This document shows positions 1-9,511 of a stretch of 23,958 nt of DNA, piece by piece. The first letter of the stretch is position 1; each line of letters starts with the position of its first letter. This DNA is from Serpens sp035306625. Lineage in GTDB: Bacteria > Pseudomonadota > Gammaproteobacteria > Pseudomonadales > Pseudomonadaceae. Under the pieces are notes generated by a model. It saw only the letters and a list, made by a program, of their open reading frames with translations, was not told where the DNA came from and made no database searches. The stretch covers positions 1 to 23,958 of the forward strand of contig DATGNS010000373.1 in NCBI GenBank assembly GCA_035306625.1, in the 5' to 3' direction. The translations under genes were made by a program, and so were the position numbers.

Positions 1-1333
1 CTTCGATATTGCGCTGCTTGCCGCGCCCCACCGCCAGGGTATGGGCGGGCACGTCCTGGGTGATGGTGGACCCGGCGCCGGTGGTGGCACCGGCGCCCAG
101 GTTCAGCGGAGCCACCAACGAGCTGTTGGAGCCGATGAACACATCCTCGCCCATCACCGTACGATGCTTGTTGGCGCCATCGTAGTTGCAGGTGATGGTG
201 CCGGCGCCGATGTTGGTGCGCGCACCGATCTCGGCATCGCCCAGGTAGCTCAGGTGCCCGGCCTTGGCGCCCTCGCCCAGTATGGCGTTCTTCAGCTCGA
301 CGAAGTTGCCCACATGAGCCTTCGGGCCCAGCACCGCGCCCGGGCGCAGGCGGGCGAACGGGCCGCAGTCGGCGCCCTCGCCCACTTCGGCGCCCTCCAG
401 GTGGGAGTTGGCCTTGACGATGGCGCCGGCGCGCAGCACCGAGTCACGGATCACGCAGTTCGGGCCGATCTGCACGTTGTCCTCGATGACCACCCGGCCT
501 TCGAGGATCACGTTCACGTCGATCAGCACGTCGCGGCCCACGGTCACCTCGCCGCGCAGGTCGAAGCGCGCCGGGTCCAGCAGGGTCACGCCCTGGGCCA
601 TCAGGCGCCGCGCCGCGCGGGCCTGGTAGTGGCGCTCCAGCTGGGCCAGCTGGATGCGATCGTTGGCACCCAGCACCTCCATCTCGTCGGCGGCCTGCAC
701 CGCCGCCACGCGCAGCCCGTCGGCCACCGCCATGGCGATCACGTCGGTCAGGTAGTACTCGCCCTGGGCATTGCTGTTGGACAGCCGGCCCAGCCAGTCG
801 CCCAGGCAGTGTCCCGGCACGGCGAGGATGCCGGTGTTGCCTTCGCGGATGGCGCGCTCGGCCTCGCTGGCGTCCTTGTGTTCGACGATGGCGCGCACCT
901 CGCCATTCTCGTCGCGCAGGATGCGGCCATAGCCGGTGGGGTCGGCCAGCTCGACGGTGAGCAGGCCCAGCTGGCGGTCGTTCACCTGCTCCAGCAGACG
1001 CTGCAGGGTGGCCGCCTCGATCAGCGGCACATCGCCATAGAGGATCAGCACCCGTTCAGCGGACAGGTGCGGCCGGGCCTGGGCCACGGCGTGACCGGTG
1101 CCCAGTTGCTGTTCCTGAACGACGAAGTTCAGGTCGTCCGCCGCCAGACGCTCGCGCACCAGATCGGCGCCGTGGCCGATCACCACCTGAATGCTGCGCG
1201 GCGCCAGCTGCCGTGCGGTGTCGATGACATGCCCCAGCATGGGCTTGCCGGCCACCGGGTGCAGCACCTTGGGAAGTGCCGAGCGCATGCGGGTGCCCTG
1301 GCCGGCGGCGAGAATGACGATATCGAGCGACAT
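1..1333 (-). CDS. glmU: GlmU, bifunctional UDP-GlcNAc synthesis enzyme (3' end cut by window)
   Basis: Makes UDP-N-acetylglucosamine for peptidoglycan and LPS in the cytoplasm: acetylation of glucosamine-1-phosphate, then uridylyl transfer. The minus strand from ATG at 1333 reads MSLDIVILAAGQGTRMRS, the nucleotidyltransferase motif, followed by LPKVLHPVAGKPM. The N-terminal uridylyltransferase domain covers roughly residues 1-227. It is followed by left-handed beta-helix hexapeptide repeats (for example VTVGRDVLIDVNVILEGRV and IGARTNIGAGTITCNYDG), the acetyltransferase domain. About 444 codons are present and the family is usually near 454, so only the last ten or so residues lie outside. An AGGG ribosome-binding site lies about 8 nt before the ATG. 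It stands behind the atp operon terminator, so it is probably transcribed separately. The glmU-atpC adjacency is typical of Pseudomonas. Recognition is confident. Confidence 0.96.
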   Translation of the reverse strand, partial: MSLDIVILAAGQGTRMRSALPKVLHPVAGKPMLGHVIDTARQLAPRSIQVVIGHGADLVRERLAADDLNFVVQEQQLGTGHAVAQARPHLSAERVLILYGDVPLIEAATLQRLLEQVNDRQLGLLTVELADPTGYGRILRDENGEVRAIVEHKDASEAERAIREGNTGILAVPGHCLGDWLGRLSNSNAQGEYYLTDVIAMAVADGLRVAAVQAADEMEVLGANDRIQLAQLERHYQARAARRLMAQGVTLLDPARFDLRGEVTVGRDVLIDVNVILEGRVVIEDNVQIGPNCVIRDSVLRAGAIVKANSHLEGAEVGEGADCGPFARLRPGAVLGPKAHVGNFVELKNAILGEGAKAGHLSYLGDAEIGARTNIGAGTITCNYDGANKHRTVMGEDVFIGSNSSLVAPLNLGAGATTGAGSTITQDVPAHTLAVGRGKQRNIE

Positions 1334-1350
1334 GGAAATACCCTGATCGG

Positions 1351-1373
1351 GGCGCCGGCAAACGCCGAGCGCC
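1351..1373 (-). other. Hairpin in glmU leader
   Basis: An inverted repeat GGCGC-CGGC / GCCG-(A)-GCGCC forms a nine-pair stem with one bulged A and a four-base loop. It ends 17 nt before the glmU start codon. There is no T-run after it on either strand, so it does not look like a terminator. A shorter GGGCC/GGCCC repeat at 1385-1399 lies between it and the atp terminator. A role in glmU mRNA stability or translation is only inference. Confidence 0.5.
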
Positions 1374-1409
1374 TGACTGACGCAGGGCCGCGAGGGCCCG
1401 TCCAAAATG

Positions 1410-1436
1410 AAAAAAGGGTAGCCGAAGCTACCCTTT
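1410..1436 (-). terminator. Rho-independent terminator of the atp operon
   Basis: Read on the minus strand, a ten-pair stem AAAGGGTAGC / GCTACCCTTT closes a TTCG tetraloop and runs into six T residues. The C(UUCG)G loop is a known extra-stable tetraloop. It lies 27 bases beyond the atpC stop codon, so it most likely ends the ATP synthase transcript and separates it from glmU. Confidence 0.9.
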
Positions 1437-1463
1437 CTCGTCTCGCGAAATAAGACCCGGCGA

Positions 1464-1892
1464 TCAGCCGCGGCCGTACTTCTTGCGCATTGCCTCGATG
1501 GTCCGCAGCTGGGCGACGGCCTCGGCCAGGCGGGCAGCAGCCGCGCCATAGTCGAACTCGGCACCCTTCTCGTTGAGGGCCTTCTCGGCGGCCTTGATGG
1601 CCTCCTGGGCAGCAGCCTCATCGAGGTCCTTGGCGCGGGTCGCAGTGTCGGCCAGGACCTTCACCATGTTCGGCTGCACTTCGATGAAGCCGCCGGAGAT
1701 GTAGAAGATCTCTTCCTCACCGCCCTGCTTGATCACGCGCACCGGGCCCGGCTTGAGGTCGCTGAGCAGGGGCGCGTGGTTGGGCAGGATACCCAGGTCG
1801 CCGAGGTGACCATGGGCAACGACCATTTCCACCAGCCCGGAGAACAGCTGCTCTTCCGCACTGACGATGTCGCAATGGACTGTCATAGCCAT
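1464..1892 (-). CDS. atpC: ATP synthase F1 subunit epsilon
   Basis: Epsilon is a single-copy part of the F1 central stalk. It couples gamma to the c-ring and can inhibit ATP hydrolysis. The 142-residue product has the usual length (about 140). It starts MAMTVHCDIVSAEEQLFSG and carries LGILPNHAPLLSDLKPGP in the N-terminal beta-sandwich (about residues 1-86). A charged, alanine-rich helical hairpin (about 90-138, DLDEAAAQEAIKAAEKAL) follows. GAGG lies 7 nt before the first ATG. A second ATG two codons later is possible, but the first has better ribosome-binding-site spacing. It is the last gene of the operon, separated from atpD by 74 nt holding two hairpins and followed by the terminator. Confidence 0.97.
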   Translation of the reverse strand: MAMTVHCDIVSAEEQLFSGLVEMVVAHGHLGDLGILPNHAPLLSDLKPGPVRVIKQGGEEEIFYISGGFIEVQPNMVKVLADTATRAKDLDEAAAQEAIKAAEKALNEKGAEFDYGAAAARLAEAVAQLRTIEAMRKKYGRG

Positions 1893-1914
1893 ACAAATGC
1901 CTCGGTAGTCAGGT

Positions 1915-1960
1915 CAGGCGGGGTCGCCCCCGCCCTGGTACGGCGCCCGTCGCCGGGCGC
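1915..1960 (-). other. Two GC-rich hairpins between atpD and atpC
   Basis: GGCGGGG (1917-1923) pairs with CCCCGCC (1928-1934) around TCGC. GCGCCCG (1943-1949) pairs with CGGGCGC (1954-1960), also around TCGC. Neither is followed by a T-run, so they look like intercistronic RNA structures, not terminators. They sit just after the atpD stop codon in the transcript. Confidence 0.6.
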
Positions 1961-1966
1961 GACCCA

Positions 1967-3343
<1,377 letters not shown>

Positions 3344-3373
3344 GTTTGGTTCCTCTGAATATTTGAACCGTTC

Positions 3374-4240
3374 TTAAACCGCGGCAGCGCCGCCGACGAT
3401 TTCCGAAATCTCTTGAGTGATCGCAGCCTGACGGGCCTTGTTGTAGACCAGTTGCAGATCGCTGATGAGCTGGCCGGCGTTGTCGGTCGCGCTCTTCATG
3501 GCAATCATCCGGGCGGCCTGCTCGGCCGCGCCGTTCTCGACCACGCCCTGGTAGACCTGGGACTCGATGAAACGAACCAGCAGGGCATCCAGCAGCTGCT
3601 GGGCGTCCGGCTCGTAGAGGTAGTCCCACAGACCCTTGCGCGGGGTCTCGCCGGCGTCCAGCGATGCCAGGGGCAGCAGCTGGTCGATGTTCGGCTTCTG
3701 GGTCATGGTGTTGATGAACTTGTTCGACACCAGGTAGAGGCGATCGATGCGACCGGCGTGGAAGGCGTCCAGCATGACCTTGACGTTGCCGATCAGGTCA
3801 TTGATGGAGGGCGCCTCGCCCAGGTTGCCGATGGCCGCCACCACGTTGCCGCCGAAGCTGCGGAAGAAGCTCGCACCCTTGTTGCCGATCACGCACAGGT
3901 CGGCCTCGACCTTCTGGTCGTGCCAGTCCTTCATGTGCTTGATCAGGGCCTTGAACAGGTTGATGTTCAGGCCGCCGCACAGGCCACGGTCGGTGGAGAC
4001 GACGATGTAGCCGACGCGCTTGACCGGGCGCTCCACCATGAACGGATGGCGGTATTCCGGGTTGGCGTCGGCCAGGTGGCCGATCACCTCACGGATCCGC
4101 TCCGCGTAGGGGCGGCTGGCAGCCATGCGCATTTGTGCCTTGCGCATCTTGCTGACCGCCACCTTTTCCATGGCGCTGGTGATCTTCTGCGTGCTCTTGA
4201 TGCTCGCAATCTTGCTGCGAATCTCTTTTGCGCCTGCCAT
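3374..4240 (-). CDS. atpG: ATP synthase F1 subunit gamma
   Basis: Gamma is the rotor shaft that turns inside alpha3beta3 and drives the binding changes. The 288-residue product (the family is about 286-290) begins MAGAKEIRSKIASIKSTQKI, the conserved N-terminal helix. It ends with NKARQAAITQEISEIVGGA, the conserved C-terminal helix; together these form the coiled-coil shaft. The middle has VSTDRGLCGGLN, a conserved gamma motif. AAGG lies about 6 nt before the ATG. It is fifth from the operon's 3' end in function terms but lies directly between atpA (50-nt gap with a hairpin) and atpD (30-nt gap). Confidence 0.98.
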   Translation of the reverse strand: MAGAKEIRSKIASIKSTQKITSAMEKVAVSKMRKAQMRMAASRPYAERIREVIGHLADANPEYRHPFMVERPVKRVGYIVVSTDRGLCGGLNINLFKALIKHMKDWHDQKVEADLCVIGNKGASFFRSFGGNVVAAIGNLGEAPSINDLIGNVKVMLDAFHAGRIDRLYLVSNKFINTMTQKPNIDQLLPLASLDAGETPRKGLWDYLYEPDAQQLLDALLVRFIESQVYQGVVENGAAEQAARMIAMKSATDNAGQLISDLQLVYNKARQAAITQEISEIVGGAAAV

Positions 4241-4262
4241 TTCACACCTTACGGGTTAGCAG

Positions 4263-4284
4263 GCGGGAGCCTTGCGGCTCCCGC
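4263..4284 (-). other. Stable hairpin between atpA and atpG
   Basis: A perfect nine-pair repeat GCGGGAGCC / GGCTCCCGC closes a loop that reads GCAA in the minus-strand RNA, a GNRA tetraloop. It starts seven bases after the atpA stop codon and has no T-run. An intercistronic stability or processing element is more likely than a terminator, since the operon continues through it. Confidence 0.65.
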
Positions 4285-4290
4285 TGCGGC

Positions 4291-5835
<1,545 letters not shown>

Positions 5836-5850
5836 GCCATGACCCTCAAA

Positions 5851-6387
5851 TCAGGATTTCAACGATTCGGCCAACTGGCTCAGTTTGCCGCGGACCGAAC
5901 CGTCGACAACCACGTCGCCGGCGCGAATCACGACGCCGCCGATCAGCGCAGGATTCACCGCCTGCTGGAGGTTGACGGTGCGATCTAGCCGCTTGGACAG
6001 GGCGGCAGCCAAGGATTGGAGTTGCTCGTTGCTGAGCTCGTAGGCGGTTTCAACCTGCGCCTCGAGCGTTTTTTCGGCTTCGGCCTTGAGCTCCTCGAAC
6101 AGCTCGCGCACGGTCGGCAGCACCGCCAGGCGGTCGTTCTCGCCCATGGTGCGCACGAAATTGCGGAACGCCTCGTCGACATCGTTACCGAACAGACGAA
6201 CCAGAGCCTCGACCTTGCTTTCGCGGGTCAGGCGCGGGTCGTTCAGCAACGCGGCGACTTCGGGAACTTCGACAGCGACGGCGGCCAGGTTCAGCATTGC
6301 CGACCAGGCATCCGCGCGTCCGGCCGCGCTGGCGACCTCGAAAGCGGCTTTGGCGTAAGGCCGAGCAAGCGTCTGGGTATTGATCAT
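5851..6387 (-). CDS. atpH: ATP synthase F1 subunit delta
   Basis: Delta sits on top of F1 and ties it to the b-subunit stator. The 178-residue length is standard. The N-terminal helical domain starts with LARPYAKAAFEVA, the conserved family opening. The C-terminal part holds NPALIGGVVIRAGDVVVDGS, the delta/OSCP signature region, and ends VRGKLSQLAESLKS. GAGGCGAGCG precedes the ATG. It is spaced only 12 nt from atpF and 15 nt from atpA, consistent with translational coupling. Confidence 0.97.
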   Translation of the reverse strand: MINTQTLARPYAKAAFEVASAAGRADAWSAMLNLAAVAVEVPEVAALLNDPRLTRESKVEALVRLFGNDVDEAFRNFVRTMGENDRLAVLPTVRELFEELKAEAEKTLEAQVETAYELSNEQLQSLAAALSKRLDRTVNLQQAVNPALIGGVVIRAGDVVVDGSVRGKLSQLAESLKS

Positions 6388-6399
6388 CGCTCGCCTCGC

Positions 6400-6870
6400 T
6401 TAGAGTTGGGAGGCCAGTTTTTCGACCAGATCGTTGTGTACCTTGGCGTCCACCTGGGACTCCAGAATCTTCTCCGCACCAGCAATGGCCAGAGCGGCCA
6501 CCTGGTTGCGCAGTTGATCCTTGGCGCGGTTCACTTCCTGTTCGATTTCGGCGCGGGCACTGGCGACCAGGCGTTCGCCTTCGGCGCGAGCCTGCTCTTT
6601 GGCTTCCTCGATGATCGCGTTGGCGTGCTTGTTGGCCTGTTCGATGATCTGGGCAGCCTGTTCCTTGGTCTCGCGGAGGGTGTTGGCCACCTTCTCCTGA
6701 GCCAGTTTCAGGTCTTGCTGCGCACGGCCGGCGGCATCGAGACCCTCGGCGATTTTCTTCTGGCGGGCACTCATGGCTGCCGTTACCGGCGGCCAGACGA
6801 ACTTCATGCAGAACCAGACGAAAATAGCGAAGGCCAGCGTTTGACCGAGCAGCGTCAGATTGATGTTCAC
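6400..6870 (-). CDS. atpF: ATP synthase Fo subunit b (stator stalk)
   Basis: Subunit b anchors the stator in the inner membrane and reaches up to delta. The 156-residue protein has one N-terminal membrane helix (about 5-27, LLGQTLAFAIFVWFCMKFVW). A long charged, alanine-rich coiled coil (about 30-150) follows, with no break. It closely matches the Escherichia coli and Pseudomonas b subunits in length and opening sequence. The start codon is GTG at 6870, chosen because GAGGT lies 6 nt before it and the next residues NINLTLLGQ are the family N-terminus. Confidence 0.97.
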   Translation of the reverse strand: MNINLTLLGQTLAFAIFVWFCMKFVWPPVTAAMSARQKKIAEGLDAAGRAQQDLKLAQEKVANTLRETKEQAAQIIEQANKHANAIIEEAKEQARAEGERLVASARAEIEQEVNRAKDQLRNQVAALAIAGAEKILESQVDAKVHNDLVEKLASQL

Positions 6871-6912
6871 TGGTCTACCTCATGCTATTTCGTTGTTTCA
6901 CAGTGATTGCAT

Positions 6913-6943
6913 CCGGGCGCAGGCGACAGGCACGTGCGCCCGG
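6913..6943 (-). other. Hairpin between atpE and atpF
   Basis: A nine-pair perfect stem CCGGGCGCA / TGCGCCCGG encloses a 13-base loop, 13 bases after the atpE stop codon in the transcript. There is no T-run. Its place behind the c-subunit cistron, needed at about ten copies per complex, suggests a 3' stabiliser or partial attenuator. The sequence shows only the fold potential. Confidence 0.6.
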
Positions 6944-6956
6944 GGGAAACCATTGA

Positions 6957-7184
6957 TTAGCCGGCAACAACGAAGATGAGGTACATGGCGATACCAACGC
7001 CGATCATCGGAACGGCGTCGAGCAGACCGGCCATCAGGAAGGTCTTGGTTTGCAGCTGGGGAGCCAGCTCGGGTTGACGAGCGGTGGATTCCAGCAGCTT
7101 GCCACCCAGGATGGCGAAGCCGATGCCGGTGCCCAGAGCACCCAGACCGATCATGATAGCGGCGGCGATGTAGACGAGTTCCAT
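6957..7184 (-). CDS. atpE: ATP synthase Fo subunit c (proton-carrying ring)
   Basis: Forms the membrane rotor ring that carries protons. The 75-residue product is a two-helix hairpin: helix 1 about residues 3-31 with the GLGALGTGIGFAILGG glycine motif, a polar loop ARQPE at 35-39, and helix 2 about 47-73. The proton-binding carboxylate is Asp56 in GLLDAVPMIGVG. The glutamine/serine ligands of sodium-type rings are not evident, so a proton ring is inferred. AGGAG lies 6 nt before the ATG, the strongest ribosome-binding site of the operon. The Pseudomonas c subunit I remember is about 85 residues with a longer N- and C-terminus, so this one is short for that genus. Confidence 0.97.
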   Translation of the reverse strand: MELVYIAAAIMIGLGALGTGIGFAILGGKLLESTARQPELAPQLQTKTFLMAGLLDAVPMIGVGIAMYLIFVVAG

Positions 7185-7235
7185 GTAAAGCTCCTGAAGC
7201 TAAGGGGTTAGGGATTGCAAGGGGTCGAGCGTTGC

Positions 7236-8090
7236 TCAGTGGTGTTCTTCATGGGCAGCGCTGAGGTACACCACGGTCAACACCATGAAGATGAACGCCT
7301 GCAGCGGGATCACCAGGATGTGGAAGATCGCCCACGGCACGTTCAGGGTCCACTGCACGTAGAACGGCAGCAGTGCGATGAGGATGAACACCACCTCACC
7401 GGCGTACATGTTGCCGAACAGACGCAGAGCCAGGCTCAGCGGCTTGGTCAGCAGACCGAGGATTTCGAGGAACAGGTTGAAGGGAATCAGCGACCAGTGC
7501 TTGAACGGAGTGAAACCCAGTTCCTTGGCGAAACCGCCCACGCCCTTGACCTTGACGCTGTAGAAGAGGATCAGGATGAACACGCCCAGGGACAGGCCGA
7601 AGGTGCCGTTCGGGTCGGCGGTCGGCACGATCTTGAAGGCCGGCAGACCCAGCATGGAGGCGATGCCCGGGATGTAGTCGACCGGAATCCACTTGAGGCT
7701 GTTCATCAGCAGCACCCAGACGAAGATGGTCAGGGCCAGCGGGGCGATCACCGGGTTGCGACCGTGGAAGGTGTCCTTGACGATGCCCTCGATGAACTCG
7801 ACGGTGATCTCCACCAGGTTCTGCAGCTTGCCGGGCACGCCCTCGGTGGCGCTCTTGGCGACCGAACGGAACAGCAGGATGAACACCAGGCCCATCAGCA
7901 GCGACCAGCCCAGGGTATCCAGGTGCACGGCCATGAAACCCATGGCCTGCGCCTCGGCGCCGGTCTGGGCGATGGTCCAGGTGGCCTGGTCGAGCACGCT
8001 GCCATCGGCGCGGACATAGCCTGCCGGCAACTTGCCCAGTGTCAGGTTCTGCAGGTGGTGCTGAATATATTCAGCCGGGGTGCTTGCCAT
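7236..8090 (-). CDS. atpB: ATP synthase Fo subunit a (proton channel)
   Basis: Subunit a provides the two proton half-channels beside the c-ring in the inner membrane. The 284-residue protein has several hydrophobic helices and the key motif SLALRLFGNMYAGE, with the essential arginine at 223 and a glutamate at 232. His257 and Gln264 are in the last helices (WAIFHILVIPLQAF). It ends VYLSAAHEEHH. GAGG lies 6 nt before the ATG. The middle region (residues about 140-205) differs noticeably from the P. aeruginosa protein as remembered. It follows atpI by 16 nt. Confidence 0.97.
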   Translation of the reverse strand: MASTPAEYIQHHLQNLTLGKLPAGYVRADGSVLDQATWTIAQTGAEAQAMGFMAVHLDTLGWSLLMGLVFILLFRSVAKSATEGVPGKLQNLVEITVEFIEGIVKDTFHGRNPVIAPLALTIFVWVLLMNSLKWIPVDYIPGIASMLGLPAFKIVPTADPNGTFGLSLGVFILILFYSVKVKGVGGFAKELGFTPFKHWSLIPFNLFLEILGLLTKPLSLALRLFGNMYAGEVVFILIALLPFYVQWTLNVPWAIFHILVIPLQAFIFMVLTVVYLSAAHEEHH

Positions 8091-8106
8091 AGTCGCCTCA
8101 AAATGC

Positions 8107-8505
8107 TCAATGCTTCGGATTGTTTCTCAGCAGCAGCAATGCACTTGCTCCCGTGCCCAGCACCAGCAAATAGCCGGCAAACAGGGCGAGCGGCTGCAAG
8201 GGCTTCACCGCCACGAACACCAGCGCAAACAGCGCCGCTGTCAGAATCAGCTTGCCCATCTCTCCCGCCCAGAACGACTGGACGATGGCCCGGGCCGATC
8301 GCGCGCCAAAATAACGAAAGGCCTTGAACGCAAAATACACATTGGCCAACAGGGCGATCAGTCCGCCGAGCAGTATCGAATAGCCCGTGGGCCAGTCGAA
8401 GGCCGCCAGTCCTGCCAGGGTCGCCAGCAGCGTCATCAGCGCCTGCACCCTCAGCACGCGAAAAACCGGCAGGCGGTGCAACGGCTTCTTGTTGCGGTAA
8501 TTCAC
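8107..8505 (-). CDS. atpI: ATP synthase accessory protein AtpI
   Basis: A small inner-membrane protein, first in the atp operon, thought to help assemble the c-ring and not part of the finished enzyme. The 132-residue product has four hydrophobic stretches (about 18-36, 43-62, 88-104 and 107-125). The GYSILLGGLIALLANVYFAFKAFR segment is typical of the family. The start is GTG at 8505 with AGGA about 8 nt upstream. The gene lies some 45 nt downstream of the operon promoter's likely start site. Sequence conservation in this family is low, so the name rests on position as well as motifs. Confidence 0.92.
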   Translation of the reverse strand: MNYRNKKPLHRLPVFRVLRVQALMTLLATLAGLAAFDWPTGYSILLGGLIALLANVYFAFKAFRYFGARSARAIVQSFWAGEMGKLILTAALFALVFVAVKPLQPLALFAGYLLVLGTGASALLLLRNNPKH

Positions 8506-8521
8506 CGATCTTCCTGTTGGC

Positions 8522-8539
8522 TCGGCGGCTCACCGCCGA
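8522..8539 (-). other. Hairpin in atpI leader
   Basis: TCGGCGG and CCGCCGA form a perfect seven-pair stem around a four-base loop within the untranslated leader of the atp transcript, ending 16 nt before the GTG start. On the minus strand five T residues precede it, not follow it, so it is not a terminator for that strand. Confidence 0.5.
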
Positions 8540-8552
8540 AAAATGCGGGGCG

Positions 8553-8581
8553 AGTATAGGGTGGACACCCTCGGCACTCAA
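8553..8581 (-). promoter_or_regulatory. Sigma70-type promoter of the atp operon
   Basis: On the minus strand TTGAGT (8576-8581) and TATACT (8553-8558) are separated by 17 nt, close to the sigma70 consensus. The predicted start near 8546 gives a leader of about 40 nt before atpI. It is the only strong promoter seen between parB and atpI. Confidence 0.8.
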
Positions 8582-8597
8582 CCGCCTTAAGTGGAAT

Positions 8598-8613
8598 TCC
8601 GACTGTTGTCGGA
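8598..8613 (-). terminator. Weak hairpin after parB
   Basis: TCCGAC / GTCGGA form a six-pair stem with a four-base loop, 11 nt beyond the parB stop codon. No T-run follows on the minus strand. It may mark the 3' end of the mnmG-rsmG-parA-parB message, but read-through into the atp operon cannot be excluded. Confidence 0.3.
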
Positions 8614-8624
8614 TGAGAATTGTT

Positions 8625-9497
8625 TCAGCGGATATGCGCCAGCACGCCCTGCAGCTCGTCCAGGGAGCTGTAACGGATGATCAGTTGCCCCTTGCCCTTC
8701 TGGCTATGGCGAATCTGCACCGGCGAGCCCAGGCGCTCGGCCAGCCGCTGTTCCAGGCGCTGGATATCCGGGTCGAGGCGTTCCTCGCGGGCCGGCTGGT
8801 CCTTATCCTTGAGCCACTGGCGCACCAGGGCCTCGGTCTGGCGCACGGTCAGACCGCGTGCGACAACATGCCGCGCCCCTTCCACCTGGCGCTCGGCCGG
8901 CAGACCGAGCAACGCGCGGGCATGCCCCATCTCCAGGTCGCCGTGGGCCAGCAGGGTCTTGATTTCCTCGGGCAGGGCGATCAGGCGCAGCAGGTTGCTA
9001 ACGGTGACCCGCGACTTGCCCACTGCATCGGCCACCTGCTGCTGGGTCAGCTGGAACTCCTGCTGCAGACGCTGCAGGGCCACCGCCTCCTCGATCGGGT
9101 TGAGGTCCTCGCGCTGGATGTTCTCGATCAGCGCCATGGCGATGGCGGCCTCGTCGGGCACCTCGCGCACCATGGCCGGGATGGTTTCCAAGCCGGCCTG
9201 CTGGCTGGCCCGCCAGCGGCGCTCGCCGGCGATGATCTCGTAGCGGTTGCCACCGATGGGGCGCACCACGATCGGCTGCATCACGCCCTGGGCCTGGATC
9301 GACTGTGCCAGTTCCTCCAGGGCTTCGGGGTCCATGTCCCGGCGCGGCTGGTACTTGCCGCGCTGGATCAGATCCAGGGGCAGGTGCTGCAGCTCGCGCT
9401 GATCGGCCTGGACGGCCTCTTCCTGCATGGCGGAGACGCTGGCTCCGCCGAGCAGGGCATCGAGCCCTCGTCCGAGACCTTTCTTCTTGATCGCCAT
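8625..9497 (-). CDS. parB: Chromosome partitioning protein ParB
   Basis: Binds parS near the origin, spreads as a CTP-dependent clamp and loads condensin, thereby moving newly copied origins apart. The 290-residue length equals that of the P. aeruginosa protein. The N-terminus KKGLGRGLDALL is the ParA-stimulating segment. GERRWRA (91-97) and ENIQREDLNPIEEA (125-138) are the conserved CTP-binding boxes. A helix-turn-helix TQQQVADAVGKSRVTVSNLL lies at 151-170, and the C-terminus is a dimerisation domain. ATG at 9497 was chosen over a much longer upstream open frame because AAGGA lies 6 nt before it and it gives the family N-terminus. parA ends 14 nt upstream. Matching parS sites occur in recF. 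Confidence 0.98.
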   Translation of the reverse strand: MAIKKKGLGRGLDALLGGASVSAMQEEAVQADQRELQHLPLDLIQRGKYQPRRDMDPEALEELAQSIQAQGVMQPIVVRPIGGNRYEIIAGERRWRASQQAGLETIPAMVREVPDEAAIAMALIENIQREDLNPIEEAVALQRLQQEFQLTQQQVADAVGKSRVTVSNLLRLIALPEEIKTLLAHGDLEMGHARALLGLPAERQVEGARHVVARGLTVRQTEALVRQWLKDKDQPAREERLDPDIQRLEQRLAERLGSPVQIRHSQKGKGQLIIRYSSLDELQGVLAHIR

Positions 9498-9511
9498 GCG
9501 GATTCCTTGGG

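Noticed and set aside
41..1453. A 470-codon plus-strand open frame over glmU
   Set aside because: It is the antisense shadow of glmU, with a low-complexity Gly/Ala/His/Val composition and no ribosome-binding site or promoter.
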